Assembly (NCBI GenBank): GCA_050084985.1
Contig: JBITNC010000001.1
Coordinates: forward strand, 192,696,001-192,760,000
DNA from: Nageia nagi
Lineage: Eukaryota; Pinophyta
DNA length: 64,000 nucleotides
Reading direction: 5' to 3'
Shown here: positions 51,497 to 63,100 of the stretch, in pieces
How positions within the stretch are numbered: position 1 is the stretch's first letter
How the letters are laid out: each line of letters opens with the position of its first letter
Notes under the pieces: model-generated
Told to the model about the DNA's origin: nothing
Database searches by the model: none
What the model saw: the letters and a program-made list of their open reading frames with translations, nothing else
Made by a program: the position numbers and the translations under genes

Positions 51497-51659
51497 GCAC
51501 TTGCAAATTTTATTGTAGAGTTTCCCATGAAAGATAGTACAAAACTTAGAGAATAATTTTAGGATGAATGTGATTTGGAAAAAACTATAGAATGTATAGA
51601 AGAAGACCACTTGTGACCTTCTTTTAGAGAAAACAAGATCATTGGTGTTCCTTTTTTAG

Positions 51660-52153
51660 AGGTTTCAAAACTCTAGAAAATGTATTTTGATGGATCATAG
51701 CGTATGTGAGGGTTAGGAGTAGGAATAGCATTGATATCACCTCAGAATGATGTTATTATTATGTTGCACAAATCATAATTTGAATGTACTAACAATATGT
51801 TAGAATATGAGGTTCTCATATTAGGATTGAAAGCAGCTATAGAGATTGGTGTTATGCATTTGCATATTTATGGGGATTCATAGTTGATAGTGAATCAAGT
51901 CAATGAGATATACAACACAAAGGATGAGAAACTTATTCCATATAAAGTTCTTATTGTAAAAATCCTTGCTTGCTTTAAAGAGTATCAATTAGAAAACATT
52001 CCAAAGAATAATAACAAATTGGCAAATGCAATGGCAAGTGCAGCTTCACTTATACCAATTGAGATAGAAGGTAGGGAGACTACTTTCACTATCAAGAACT
52101 TGGGAACTCCATCAATTGTTGAGGAGGATATAAAAATGGTTTATGTTGGTTAA
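51660..52153 (+). pseudogene. Second (additional) RNase H of the Tat-like element
   Basis: After the first RNase H a further RNase H fold is encoded: MYFDGS, then LGVGIALISPQ, NMLEYEVLILGLKAAIEIG, HIYGDS and LIVNQVNEIYNTKDEKLIPY. The acidic residues of DGS, E (in LEYE) and GDS are preserved, with stops where Gln is normal (for example after GDS). An extra RNase H between the usual one and integrase is known from Tat elements. Confidence 0.85.
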
Positions 52154-52369
52154 AAGGTTGATTATGAGGTAAGTCCTTGGTACCAACACATATTCAAATA
52201 TTTGAGGGATAACTTTATTAATGCTACACTTGATAAGAAAGAATAGATTAGAATGAAAAGGCTTGCTATGAAATATGTCATTATTGGTGATATACTTTAT
52301 AAAAGATCATTTAATGGTATTATTTTGAAATATCTTCATGGTTAGAATATTGGAACAAAATTAAAGCAT

Positions 52370-53430
52370 GCTCATGGAGGGGCATGTGGAGGTCATTTCA
52401 ATGGGATATCAATCTATGGCAAGTTGATTAGGATGGGTTATTGGTGGCCCACCATGGAGCATGATTATTGTGAGCATGTCAAAAAGTGTGAGCAATGTTA
52501 AAAGCATGCACACTTAGAATTAACACCTACTCAAGAGTTGAACTATGTTACATCACCATGGTCTTTCTCAATGTGGGTTTTGGATTTCATGGGTGTTATT
52601 AATCCTCCATTTAGTGAGGGGCACAAGTTTATTTTGGTTGCCATGGAATGCTACACTAAATGGGTTGAGGCAATTCCTTTGAAAATAGCTATACAAAAAC
52701 ATGTTATCAATTTCATCAAGGAATATCATTTGTAGATTTGGCATATCTCAAAGGTTAATCATAGATAACGGTGCAAATTTTATAGAAAAAGATATCAAAG
52801 AATTTTGTAAAAAGATGAAGGTTGAATAGAGATTCTCTTTAGTTTACTATCCCTAAGGAAATGGACAAGCTGAAGCAACAAATAAAATAATCAATAAAAT
52901 ATTAGCAAAAAATACCAAAAAGAATGGTAGGGATTGGCATGATCAATTACCATATGCTCTATGGGTATATAGAATACATGAAAGAAAAACAATAGGTGCT
53001 ACTCCATACTCTCTTGTGTATGGTGATGAAGTATTCATTCATCTCAAAATTGAGATCCCTTCTTTGAGAATTGCACTTAAAGATATTATGAAAGAACCAT
53101 AATAATGGGAAGCAAGGTTAAATCAACTAGAGGAATTAGATGAGAAAAGGATTAATGCACTAGAACATCTCAAAACATATCAGCAAAGAATAAAGAGGGC
53201 CTATGGAAAGAAAATGGTGTCCAAAGCATTTGAGGTTGGGGATATGGTTCTCCAAGAGAACATTTCTAACACTACAACAAAAGATGAACTTAAAGGAAAG
53301 TTTGAGCCAAATTGGGTTAGCCCATACATCATCATAGAGGTATTTGGTAGAGGTGCATATAGATTATCTACACTAGATGGGAAGGTTTTCAAAAATCCCA
53401 TCAATGATAGGCACCTAAAGAAGTATTAAA
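52370..53430 (+). pseudogene. Tat-like integrase (decayed)
   Basis: The zinc-binding part reads GYWWPTMEHDYCEHVKKCEQC; the core has GHKFILVAMECYTKWVEAIP, in which the usual Asp before the tyrosine is replaced, then DNGANFIEKDIKEFCKKM and NGQAEATNKIINKIL. The C-terminal part (53214-53429) has FEVGDMVLQENISN, KFEPNWVSPYII and GAYRLSTLDGK, a chromatin/DNA-binding-like tail ending HLKKY. Stops interrupt it several times. Confidence 0.9.
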
Positions 53431-53636
53431 ACTAGGCAACCTATGGTTCGCCCCGTGCATCTATTTTCGTAAAAATGTTACTATAGGAACAAGCATGTGA
53501 GTATATGGCACAAATTCAAAATAGAAGGTCATTTAAATGTTAGAAGAAGAACACCAGTGCTCCATTTTAGCAACAAAGCACCACCCATGGTCCTATTTCA
53601 TAGTCAAAAATAGAAAAAAATAAAAATCATCGAATA

Positions 53637-53880
53637 CCCCTTGGTGTGGAGTTTCATCTCCTAGATTGTAAATTTGCATGCCTCTTGGCATGGAGTCTCA
53701 GCTCCCATATCATCATCCTAGTTTCATGCCCCTTGGCAAAGTCCTAGCTCCACCCCTCATTGCAATATGCATCTTAGTGTAGATTTTTAGCTCTCATACT
53801 CATTGCAATACACCTCTTGGCAAAGTCTCAGCTCTTAATTTTATCATTATGCCTCTTGGTAAGAAGTCCAGCTTCCATAA
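53637..53880 (+). repeat. Tandem repeats before the 3' LTR of the Tat-like element
   Basis: About six degenerate units of 40-48 bp share the motif ATGCCTCTTGGCAAAGTCTC followed by AGCTC. They lie between integrase and the 3' LTR, the position where Tat elements are known to carry tandem repeats. Confidence 0.85.
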
Positions 53881-54294
53881 GATCAATGGATAGAACCATT
53901 AGTGACATGAAATGGTTGTACTCCACATATCAAAATATATGAAAAATATGGGTAATTATAATTGATGATCTCTTATTAGATGGCTATGGACCTTAGAACT
54001 CTTTCTTTTGCAGGTCATCATTGAAGCTCATGGAGCACATCAACATCAACTAGGGGCAACATGGTGGATGTCATATGAGGGGGTTTCCTTAAACTCATAC
54101 TTTTTGTGAATATGTTTCTCATCTTTCTTATATTTATATCATAGTTTAGTATCAAAATAGACTGATTAGTGTTGGTATTATGCTTGTCAATACTTATCAA
54201 TATTTAATTGCTATGACATCTTGGTTGTACTTTGAATGAAAAATCTTAATGCACCTAGTGATTTTCAATTTCTCATCCAATGTGGGGCATCTAT

Positions 54295-55070
54295 TGTCAC
54301 CTAAAATTGATCTATGCATTTAAACTAATACATTAGAAAATATGTGCCTGCACTTATACACACCTAGTTCAAGAATATTAATGTTATCTTGGATATAGTC
54401 AATATATATCATTGACTTACTATATTCTTGTTTATGTAGGTACATGACGACTTAAGGAGTAGGTCATATTATTATATATATAAATAGGGATCTAATAGTA
54501 AGTCCACATTAGGGAGATACATGATCCCATATTTGGTCTTAATGATGGCAATCCTTTAGGTGTCTCTTGACATTGCCATTCAAGGCTAAGTTTTTGTACT
54601 TCCTTATGTAAGTGTCCTAATAATTGTTAGCTTATTTGAGTATCAAAATGAGATCATTGAGAGTTTGTATGGAGGCACAAAGTTAGTTTGAAATGTACTA
54701 AAATATAACAAAGACCTTCAATTCTCCTCTATAGATGAAATAGACTATTAACACTCCTTTCAAGCATGCAATAGACCACTCATGGCCCTCTCTTTGGATC
54801 ATCTTGCTCCATGACTTCAGGTGCAAACTCTATTGGTTGTTGAGGCTTCATCACTATCTTCCATTCATCAATATTAGGTACATTCCATGAGGTAAGTATA
54901 CAAACTTAGTCTTGTTTGGTGATTTCATTTTGATTCCAATTATTCATTATCTCCTATATCAAATTTTCTTATTATAAATTGCTATCTGCTAGCGTAAAAT
55001 TTACAAATATTCCTTTGGGACTATAGGTATTCATTTATTTGCATTCTCGAATACATTTTATTTGTAAATA
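54295..55070 (+). repeat. 3' LTR of the Tat-like element
   Basis: It starts TGTCACCTAAAATTGA and ends TTTGTAAATA, the final CA having mutated to TA. It differs from the 5' LTR at many scattered positions, indicating age. Confidence 0.93.
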
Positions 55071-55075
55071 GGAAA

Positions 55076-55390
55076 GTTAAGATTAGAAGTAGACTTATGT
55101 ACACAATAGCCTTGGAGAATACATGGGGATGGAAAAGGATAAATCATGAAGATAATATTCTTATGAATTTAGGCTTTATAGATTTAGCAATTTTTGGGCA
55201 TATCCAACAAGACCTCCCCCTTTTGATTGCTCTGGAAGAGAGATGGGACCCAAATATGAACTTGTTTCACCTTCCCCTAAGTGAAATGAGTGTCACCTTG
55301 ATTGATGTATATAGGATTTGGAGTATTTCCATACAAGATTAGCTTGTTCATCGAACTAAAGGTCCAACAATAATTAGAGACAACAAATTT
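55076..55390 (+). pseudogene. Plant mobile domain (PMD) exon, split by the Tat-like element
   Basis: The frame gives ALENTWGWKRINHEDNILM, then LIALEERWDPNMNLFHLP and LSEMSVTLIDVYRIW, which matches the PMD (aminotransferase-like, plant mobile domain) consensus L-x-E-R-W...F-H-L-P-x-G-E-M-T-V-T-L. PMD occurs in MAIL-type host proteins and in transposons. Joined over the insertion, the exon begins at 46684 right after a TTTTTGTAG acceptor and reads on in frame (DRKVKIRSRLM). A stop at 55340 and later ones end it. Only the start of the domain remains recognisable. Whether it was a host gene or transposon cargo is undecided. Confidence 0.7.
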
Positions 55391-55709
55391 TCCTATGGCT
55401 GATAGGAGAGGAGGACCATGATTGGGAGCATCAAGATGCTCACTTGGTCAAGGCATGCAAATTTGCCTTAGTTGGATGATATTTGAGGCTATATATCACC
55501 TCCATAATTCATACTTATCTTCATTCATATAAGAGTAGCTCCTCATTACTACTTGGTTTGGTGTGGGTTGTATAAGAGACATGCATGTGAGGGACATAGT
55601 TTTCCTAGGCCCTATTGGTGTTGGTCCAAATTTAAAAGGATTTATTCAATTTTGTGAATGTTGAAAAGTTCAACATCACCATAGTGCATACAATATTTCT
55701 ACATATTTG
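55391..55709. other. PMD downstream flank, no clear feature
   Basis: Possible further PMD fragments (for example VWCGLYKRHACEGHSF near 55560) are out of frame and uncertain. Confidence 0.35.
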
Positions 55710-56021
55710 GGCAAAATACGAATATAGACAATAAATAAATTATCTATTGAATTAGAAGAAATAGATAATATACACTATATCAGATTGCAAAAAAATATAC
55801 ATAAAATACATGAACCTGATATGAAGTATATGTACAATCCTTAAGAAATAAGTAACAATGAATATTCAAAGGATTGGTATTAGATTCATGTCAATCTCAT
55901 GATGGATTTTCATTTGCATGGATAAATGACTTGACCACCAAAATATGGAACCCTCGATCTAGGAAGTGCATGTCATCATCAAATATGTCAAATTGTATTA
56001 TGCACAAAAGATAGAAAGTTA
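55710..56021. repeat. Repeat R1, second copy, left half
   Basis: It matches the left half of the uninterrupted copy at 43585-43926 and ends at the target site AGTTA (56017-56021) of the inserted element. Confidence 0.85.
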
Positions 56022-57257
56022 TGTGACATTCCCTTTGACCAATTGTAATTAGTTATGGGTTCTAAAAGGTTCCTCTTGCAATATAATTTATTTATGAATT
56101 GTACTTTCATATTTGTGACTTAAGATAGTAGACTTAATGGGTCAATGTACCCCACTATAAGCCCCAAGTGGGATGTCTCCCTCCTAAGGTTATATTAGTT
56201 GCATTTTCATACTTGGAGATCCCAAAACATGATTGTAGGAATTCCAAGATCTATTTAGCATTGTATGGATAGATGAGCATTTAATGGCCCCAATGTTGAG
56301 ATTACGAGCAATGAGACACCTACTCCATCTTGGAGGTGGCTTATTGATCCCCATGTTGGGCCTTGAGACCCATGTTGCTCACCTAGGTGCTCGTGCATGC
56401 TTCCTAGGACCATGATTGGATTCCATCATCCACATGGAGCATAGGGGAGGCAAAGATACCCACGTTGAGCCTATATTGATCCCTAGGTGCTAACATTGGG
56501 CCATGAGGGGATTGGGTGATGACATTAAGGTGTAATATAGAATTAAAAAAGGCTATATTAACCCTTCAAGTCTAATTACTACAAATACAAATTTATTATT
56601 ACTTTCATATATTCTAGAGGATAGCAAGTCTTAGTGATGTTAATCAACCTTCTTAGGTGCAACATCTAGAGGAAATTCAAGCTGAGGGATTGTATCTACC
56701 TATGACATTCATTTATCACCTTTTCCTACCCAGTGGTATTTTGAGGTATTGCTTCTACCTTCAATGGTTATCTAGAGTTTGAGGAGGACTCCTTCGATGG
56801 AGGGAAATCTTATTTTGAGGGAGCATATTATCTCATGGTTCTAATATTGTTCCATTGGTGAGAGGATATATTGTTATTCCCTAGTTGGCTCCTTAAAGGC
56901 TAACATCAACCCTTCTTGGCCTAGTATTGCATTTGTTGAGCTTGTACATTCTATTTATTTCCAAGGGAATTAGATCTCATATTTTTTATTATCTATATCA
57001 TTCTTATGCATGCATTGGATTACTATTATTGTGTATACTTTCTTTTAATAGATGTTTTCATAGTGGAATATCATTTATTGCATGTACTATCTAGATGTTG
57101 GTTTATTTGCATTGTGATAGCTTGGTTTGGATGCCCTAACCCTAACATTATCATATTGATGGTTTTTGTGCTTATTTTTGATGCCCCAGGCCTAACATTA
57201 GGGTTTATTGGTTGTAATTTTCTCATTTGATCCTAATTTGAATTTTGTATCATCACA
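56022..57257 (+). repeat. 5' LTR of the gag-protease element
   Basis: It starts TGTGACATTCCCTTTGACC and ends GTATCATCACA; it is homologous throughout to 60339-61573. Confidence 0.93.
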
Positions 57258-57259
57258 AG

Positions 57260-57271
57260 TTGTATTAGAGC
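57260..57271 (+). other. Primer-binding site, initiator tRNA-Met (mutated)
   Basis: Two bases after the 5' LTR the sequence TTGTATTAGAGC matches TGGTATCAGAGC with two changes. Confidence 0.75.
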
Positions 57272-57949
57272 TTAGATATAGCTTATTTGTGCATGATACC
57301 TATAGTACACCATTACTACACCAAATCCAATGCTTGAAGAGATATGGCATTATCTAGGAAAAATGGAAGATCACACACTAAGTACATGCCTTTTAGAGTC
57401 ATTGAGGAGAAGGAAAAATGGCCTTAGATGGAAAAAACACCAAATGAAGGAGCATTTAAGGAGGATGGAAAGGTGTAGAGAGAGAAACTAAGGGCTACAA
57501 GGAGGAGGAGTTTGAATTCAATTTAGGCATCCACCCTTGAATGAAATTTTTATGAATTCATTTTGACCATTCACAACATGATTGAAATAGTCACCACTAT
57601 GTAGTAGTAGTTGGATAAGCATTTGGATGTTCAAGAGGATCTAGAGAAATAGAATACCCCCCACATCATGCTAGAGATGAAAGGGAGATCCTACATTACA
57701 CTAGGGATGATAGAGAGATCCAACATCACACAAAGGATGATAGAGATGCCCCATGTCATACCAAATATGACAAAGAAGATCTATCTAAGTAGGATTAGGT
57801 AGATTGATAACTAAGCATGATGAGATCTTAGAGTTTGAGGGATCAAGAGTCAACTCACAATGGGTCGATGGGGAGTCCAAAGGCCACATTTTTGATGTCC
57901 CACTCACACCGAGCATCATAGGGTACAAACCCTCTTCTAGGGATGTACT

Positions 57950-58990
57950 TGGATGAGGAATTTGGTAGGATGGAGGAGAAATGAGTTATTCCAAAGCCAT
58001 AAAAACTCATGTTTGCACAAAAGTTAAAGGAGGTGATGAAAAATAGGGTTCTTATCACTTTGGAGTTGAACCAAATCTTTAGAGAATATTCCATACTGGA
58101 TCTAGGATTAATAAGAGATGTGACATTCAATGGCTACTTGAAGATATTAGGGTGGAAGGTAAGTAGTTTATATGGCCCACACAACTCCAATAGTTCATGG
58201 GATGATAATAAGGACTTGCAACATAATATCTGTAAGATGCGGGTGTAAATGTTTGATGGAAAGAAGATGATATCTAGGGCATGGTTTCATCAATTGCAAA
58301 CCTATTTCACCCTAAGCCCTAACATGGTATAGGAGGATGAAATTCATTTCACATCATTGCATTTTGAAGGATATGCCTTGGAGTGGTTGCATCATGTGGT
58401 TATCATCCAAGGATATTCTCTCATCACCTCTTTTGATGAGTTCACCATACAGTTGGTCAAGCAATTTGATCAAAAGAAGGAGAATGATTACTTTTGGAAT
58501 CTTACTACATTGAGGTAAAAAGGAGTGATGGGTGATTATGTGATAGATTTTTAGAGAATCACTATAATGATTCACCATATTACTAAAGAGAGGTTAACAT
58601 TCCTCTTCATTAAGGATTTGATGGAGCCATTGTAAGGGATGGTCAAGGTATCCTCTTCTAAGATCCTTGATGATGTAATCAGAGAAACATATGACCTTGA
58701 GCCCATGATAAAATCACTTAAGGTAGGGTAGACATATAGAGTGCCAACCATACAAATTCCATTTGTTGAAAAGGAAGGTACCAACAAGTCAAAACCCATC
58801 CCTCAACTTAAAACAAATTAGCTAGACACAACCACATGGAGGAAGGTGCAAGAGGAGAGAAAGTGCTTCTATAGCAAGAAGAATTGGAAGCCAAGGAACT
58901 ATTTTTAAGGTAAAGAATAGGTAAATTACATATAGGTATTTTTAGAAGATGAGTTATATGATTTAGATTTGGAGATTAGGGTAGACACCC
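57950..58990 (+). pseudogene. gag of the gag-protease element (decayed)
   Basis: The blocks AWFHQLQTYFTLSPNMV, FTSLHFEGYALEWLHHV and SFDEFTIQLVKQFDQKKEND are the retrotransposon gag capsid signature. A degenerate zinc knuckle (KCFYSKKNWKPRNYF, with Cys losses) follows near 58860-58905. Stops are frequent, several replacing Gln. Confidence 0.85.
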
Positions 58991-59039
58991 TAGATCAAGC
59001 ATCACCTTGAGCTGAGAGCACATTAGGGAGCATGATCAC

Positions 59040-59560
59040 TTCACTGCATGGGGTAAAGAAGTATCTTATGTTGAACATAATGGGGCAAGTAGTAGGATAA
59101 TATGTAATGATTTTGATTGATCTAATTGTATCCCATAACTTTATTGATACAAAATTTGTTGATAAGAATAACCTAAATACTAACTAAGGGGTTTAAGAGA
59201 TTCAAGGTTTCCAACACCAACTAGAAGCTTACATAGGTAGACCACATTGTTGAGAGGTTTGATGTGAGATTGAAGAGTTGTACAATGAGAGAAGACTTAT
59301 AAATATATCCCTCTAAGGGACATCCTCACATCATTTTGGGAGTACAATGGCTATTTTACCTAGGGTATATCCACACCAACTACTAGAAACTCACTATGAA
59401 TTTCTAAATTTATGGGAAGACTCACACTCTGCAAGGGATTAGAGATTATTGTCCACAAGTGGACAATTAGAAGATAGAGGTGATCAAATAATGTCAAAAG
59501 GAGGTATAATATGGAGTCAAATTGGAAGAGAAGGAGTTCCCACATGAGATGGGGGTGTTG
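59040..59560 (+). pseudogene. Protease region of the gag-protease element (decayed)
   Basis: The retropepsin-like site reads MILIDLIVSHNFIDTKFV, where the usual D-S-G has become D-L-I. It is followed by the typical gypsy block IILGVQWLFYLGYIHTNY and LQGIRD. The polyprotein then ends without passing into reverse transcriptase. Confidence 0.75.
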
Positions 59561-59579
59561 GTGAGCTTATGTACCTCAT

Positions 59580-60320
59580 GTTGTGACCCTAAAAGATTAG
59601 AAGGGCTACATTGGGGTTTAGGGAAGTATGGAATCCCACCTTGAACCTTGGAGAGGATTTCCATCTCATGCTAGGTTTTTGGAAGCTTGACCACATGATG
59701 TTGATACTTGAGGACATTAGACATACCACATTAGACTCAAAGAGAGATTGGAATCCCATAATGAGTATACAAGAGGCTTACCATTAAATGTGTAGGTTCA
59801 AGGAGATGAGACATCCCATGTTGGGCATTTGGGGAAATTACCACTTGATGTTGAGCCTCAAGGAGGATGGGAAACCCACATTCGAAATCTAGAGAGCTAG
59901 GCACATTATGTAAACCTAATAGGAGTTTGAGAACCCCCCATTAAATATTGGGGAGGCTATACATACCATATTCAGCTTTGAGGAGAACTAGCCTCACACA
60001 TGGAGCAAAGAATTTACTTATTTTAATTCACCCATGATTTTATTAAGGTTATTACAATTACACCTTCACATTAATGCATGTGCATCCTCATATTTATATA
60101 GTAAATATATATAGAAATTGATGAGGAGTAATAGCTATGATAAACCAGAGTGTTTGCAAACTACATTGATACATGGATATGAGGCTTCAACAATATATTT
60201 CATTTTGCTTTCCAAGATGGAGAATATTGAACTTGTATTTCATCATCATGAGCTACCAAGGATGAATTATTCTTAGAAGATAATATGTTGCATTCTTCCA
60301 CCATTTCTTTAGAGAAACTA
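59580..60320 (+). repeat. Degenerate repeats in the pol position
   Basis: Motifs like CCCATGTTGGGCATTTGGGG and TTGAGCCTCAAGGAGGATGG recur at irregular spacing of roughly 45-60 bp. Similar motifs (CCCATGTTGGGCCTTGAGAC) occur in the LTR near 56350, so part of this block may derive from LTR-like sequence. Confidence 0.6.
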
Positions 60321-60324
60321 ATTT

Positions 60325-60337
60325 GAGAGGGGAGGCT
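60325..60337 (+). other. Polypurine tract of the gag-protease element
   Basis: GAGAGGGGAGGCT lies one base upstream of the 3' LTR, fixing the + orientation. Confidence 0.75.
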
Positions 60338-60338
60338 T

Positions 60339-61573
60339 TGTAACATCCCCCTTGTCCAATTGTAATTAGTTATGGGGTTTGAAAGGTTCCTCTTGTAATA
60401 TACTTTATTTATGCATTGTACTTTCATATTTTTAACTTAGGATAGGAGACTTAATGGGTTAATGGAACCCACTATGAGCCTCAAGTGGGATGTCTCTCTT
60501 CTAAGGTTAGATTAGGTGTCATTGTCATACTTGGATATACTAAAACATGATTATGGGAATCCTAAGGTCTATTTAGCATTGTATATATGGATGAATATTT
60601 AATATCTCCAACATTGATATTGGAAGCATTGAGAAACCTACACTAGCTTGGGGGAGGCTTATAAACCCCCATGTTGGGCATTGAGATCCACATTTCCCCC
60701 TAGGTACCCACTCATACTTCCTAGGCCTGCAAATACATTCTTGGATCCACATGGAGCATAGGGAAGGCCTAGATACCCATGTTGAGCATAGATTAATCCC
60801 TAGGTGCCAATGTTGGGTCATGAGGGGATTGGGTGATGACATTGAGGTGTAATATGGACCAAGAAAGGTTATATTGACCCTTAAAGTCTCATTACTAGAT
60901 ATATAGATTTATTATTACTTTCATTTTATCTAGAGAAAAATAAGTCTTGGGGGTGCTAAGCAACCTTTCTATGTCCAACATCTAGAGGTCATTTAGGCTA
61001 AGGAATCTTGTTTGTCTATGGCACTAGTTAGCATATTTTCCCACTTGGTGGTATTTTGATGTATTGCTTCTACCTTCAGTGGTTATCCAATGTTTGAGAA
61101 GGACTCCTTTGGTGGAGTGGAATCTTATTCTAAGGGATCATATCATCCTATGATTCCAATATTGTTCTAATGGTGAGAGGATATATTATTATACCCTAGT
61201 TGGCTCCTTGGAGGGTAACATTATCCCTTTTGGGCTTGGTATTGTATTTATTGAGCATTATACATTCTATATATCATAAAAGGCATTGGATCTCATATTT
61301 TGTATTATTTGTATCATTCTTGTGCATGTGTTGGATTACTATTGCTACGTATACTTACTTTCTCTAGATGTTGGCATAGTGGAGTATTGTTTATCACATG
61401 TACTAGATATACATTGGCTTATTTGCATTATAATAGCTTGATTTGGATTTCCTAACCCTAACATTGCCATCTTAAGGGTTTTGGTGCTTATGTTTGATGC
61501 CCTAGGCCTAATGTTCGGGTTTGTTGGTTGGAATTTTTTCATTTTCTCCTAATTTGAATTTTGGATCATCACA
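60339..61573 (+). repeat. 3' LTR of the gag-protease element
   Basis: It starts TGTAACATCCCCCTTGTCC and ends GGATCATCACA, homologous to the 5' LTR. Confidence 0.93.
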
Positions 61574-61965
61574 AGTTCAAAGATCAAAGTATAATAATTT
61601 TGCATGATATGTGGCATTAAAGACACCATATCTTGATGAATATTATGGTTGAAAATCATCTATCAAAGTTATTATCATATCAAAGAGTTATGATCTATGG
61701 AGGTCTACCTATTCCACTCGCATATATAACCTACAAATACATAGAAAGGAATGAAGGTCAACCTTTAACAATAATATAAACTTTGTTATATTCAAGATAA
61801 TTTAAATTATAAACCATGATAAATGATATTAGCATTTAATATAACACATGGCATTGCATTGTAACATCAACTTTATCTTGACATATGTAATATTGCATTA
61901 AGTCATTCAAGAAGTCTAATTATGATTTATTAAATAAATAATAAGTCATTTTTAGGTTTCTACAT
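61574..61965. repeat. Repeat R1, second copy, right half
   Basis: It starts with the target site AGTTC and continues the similarity to 43922-44310 (for example TAACACATGGCATTGCATTG). Confidence 0.85.
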
Positions 61966-62212
61966 CTTAAATCTTTGAGGTATTTGGATCAAAGTTAGGA
62001 TACCATTTCCTAAAAAAAAAAATCTCATTTTGAAAGAACCATAGTCTTTTGGATAGAATCTATTATGTAACATATTCTAAGTATAGCTTTACCAAGAAGA
62101 AGCCTCATGAAAAATTTGTAATATCCAAAGATTCTTTAGGTCTCCATTTACCCATCATCCAAAGATACTAGCCTTCTCATTACCTCTTCCATTCTTTCCA
62201 ACCCTTGAATTC

Positions 62213-62604
62213 TGTTAGGAACCTACAAGTTCCTAAATGGGATTCAAACAAAATAATAGTAATTGGGAATTGAAGAAATAACTCAATCACACAATCTTAA
62301 GCAATACGAACTCAATTGTAACAAGATAGTAATAGATTGGTATTATTGAAAGCCAAAATTAATCACATGCCACTTTGAGGGTGCTACCTTCTTTTACAAC
62401 TCAAACAATATATTTTCCAATATGCCCACTATTGTCTTCTCAAAAAGTATTTATAGTTCACCTACCCTAACCCTACTCAATCATTCAATACAAATTAGTG
62501 ATTCACCTTACAAATATGTTGACCCTTTACATTTAATAAAAGCCTATAGTATAAGTAATAAACTACTATAGTTTAAGCAAATGTTAGGATGTGGGATCCT
62601 AACA
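62213..62604 (-). repeat. 3' LTR of the chromovirus
   Basis: The 392-bp block begins TGTTAGGAACC and ends GGGATCCTAACA, so both ends carry the short inverted repeat TGTTAGGA/TCCTAACA. The second LTR is outside the window, so the call rests on these ends and on the adjoining integrase. Confidence 0.85.
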
Positions 62605-62639
62605 TGTCACCCTTATTAAGATGCAACTTTATCCTCAAA

Positions 62640-63100
62640 GCTAAAAATTGGGAAATTGTTACTGCAACTGGTGGAGAGTCTCCCATGTTGCATCTTTAGG
62701 AGTTAAGCCATGCCACTAGATAAGAAATTCAATAATAGTGTAGTTACGAAGATAGCATGTGCATTGGTCTAGAATGGCCTTAGGATCAACCATGATGGAT
62801 CCTTATTAAGTGAATTCTAGGAATTCAATGTGGACTATGGTTTGGGAGCCAACTACTTGCTTAAGGCATGAGACATGAAAACTAGAGTAAATTTTGGATG
62901 ATGCTAGAAGTGCCAAATTGTATGTTGCAAGGTCGATACATTAGAGTATCTTATAAGTTCCATAAAATTATGGGGCTAATTTTTAGAGACCTTTTAGTTT
63001 GAAAGATCTTTTTTGGTATGGTTGAAGCCTCAAGAAAATCATATCTCCTTCTTGGAACTATCACTCAAACCTTTGTTGATCACCTTGTTATTTCATTCGA
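62640..63100 (-). pseudogene. Chromodomain and integrase C-terminus (decayed)
   Basis: The integrase tail reads EGDMIFLRLQPYQKRSFK, LAPXFYGTYKIL and KIYSSFHVSCLKQ. It is followed by a chromodomain-like end with WHGLTPKDATWETLHQL (62670-62740), matching the W-K-G-x-P-x-x-x-A-T-W-E consensus. Chromodomains steer chromovirus insertion to particular chromatin. Confidence 0.82.

Larger units (their letters stand above)
46693..55070 (+). mobile_element. Full-length Ty3/gypsy element, Tat-like
   Basis: The element is 8378 bp with LTRs at 46693-47471 and 54295-55070 and a perfect target-site duplication GGAAA (46688-46692, 55071-55075). Internal order is gag, protease, reverse transcriptase, RNase H, a second RNase H, integrase, then a non-coding stretch with tandem repeats. 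The additional RNase H and the 3' repeats are features known from the Tat lineage (Ogre/Retand type). Stops and at least one frameshift make it dead. The primer-binding site could not be identified with confidence. Confidence 0.93.
56022..61573 (+). mobile_element. Gypsy-type gag-protease element lacking reverse transcriptase
   Basis: This 5552-bp element has LTRs of 1236 and 1235 bp (56022-57257, 60339-61573), a primer-binding site for initiator tRNA-Met (57260-57271), a polypurine tract (60325-60337) and target-site duplications AGTTA/AGTTC. Internally it encodes a gag and an aspartic protease-like region, but no reverse transcriptase, RNase H or integrase is visible in any frame; instead about 750 bp of repetitive non-coding sequence follow. 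It is either a non-autonomous derivative or a deleted copy. The undisturbed R1 copy at 43585-44310 proves the insertion boundaries. Confidence 0.92.

Noticed and set aside
62462-62475. Short telomere-like CCTACCCTAACCCTA
   Set aside because: Only about two units, inside an LTR; similar short matches occur elsewhere by chance.
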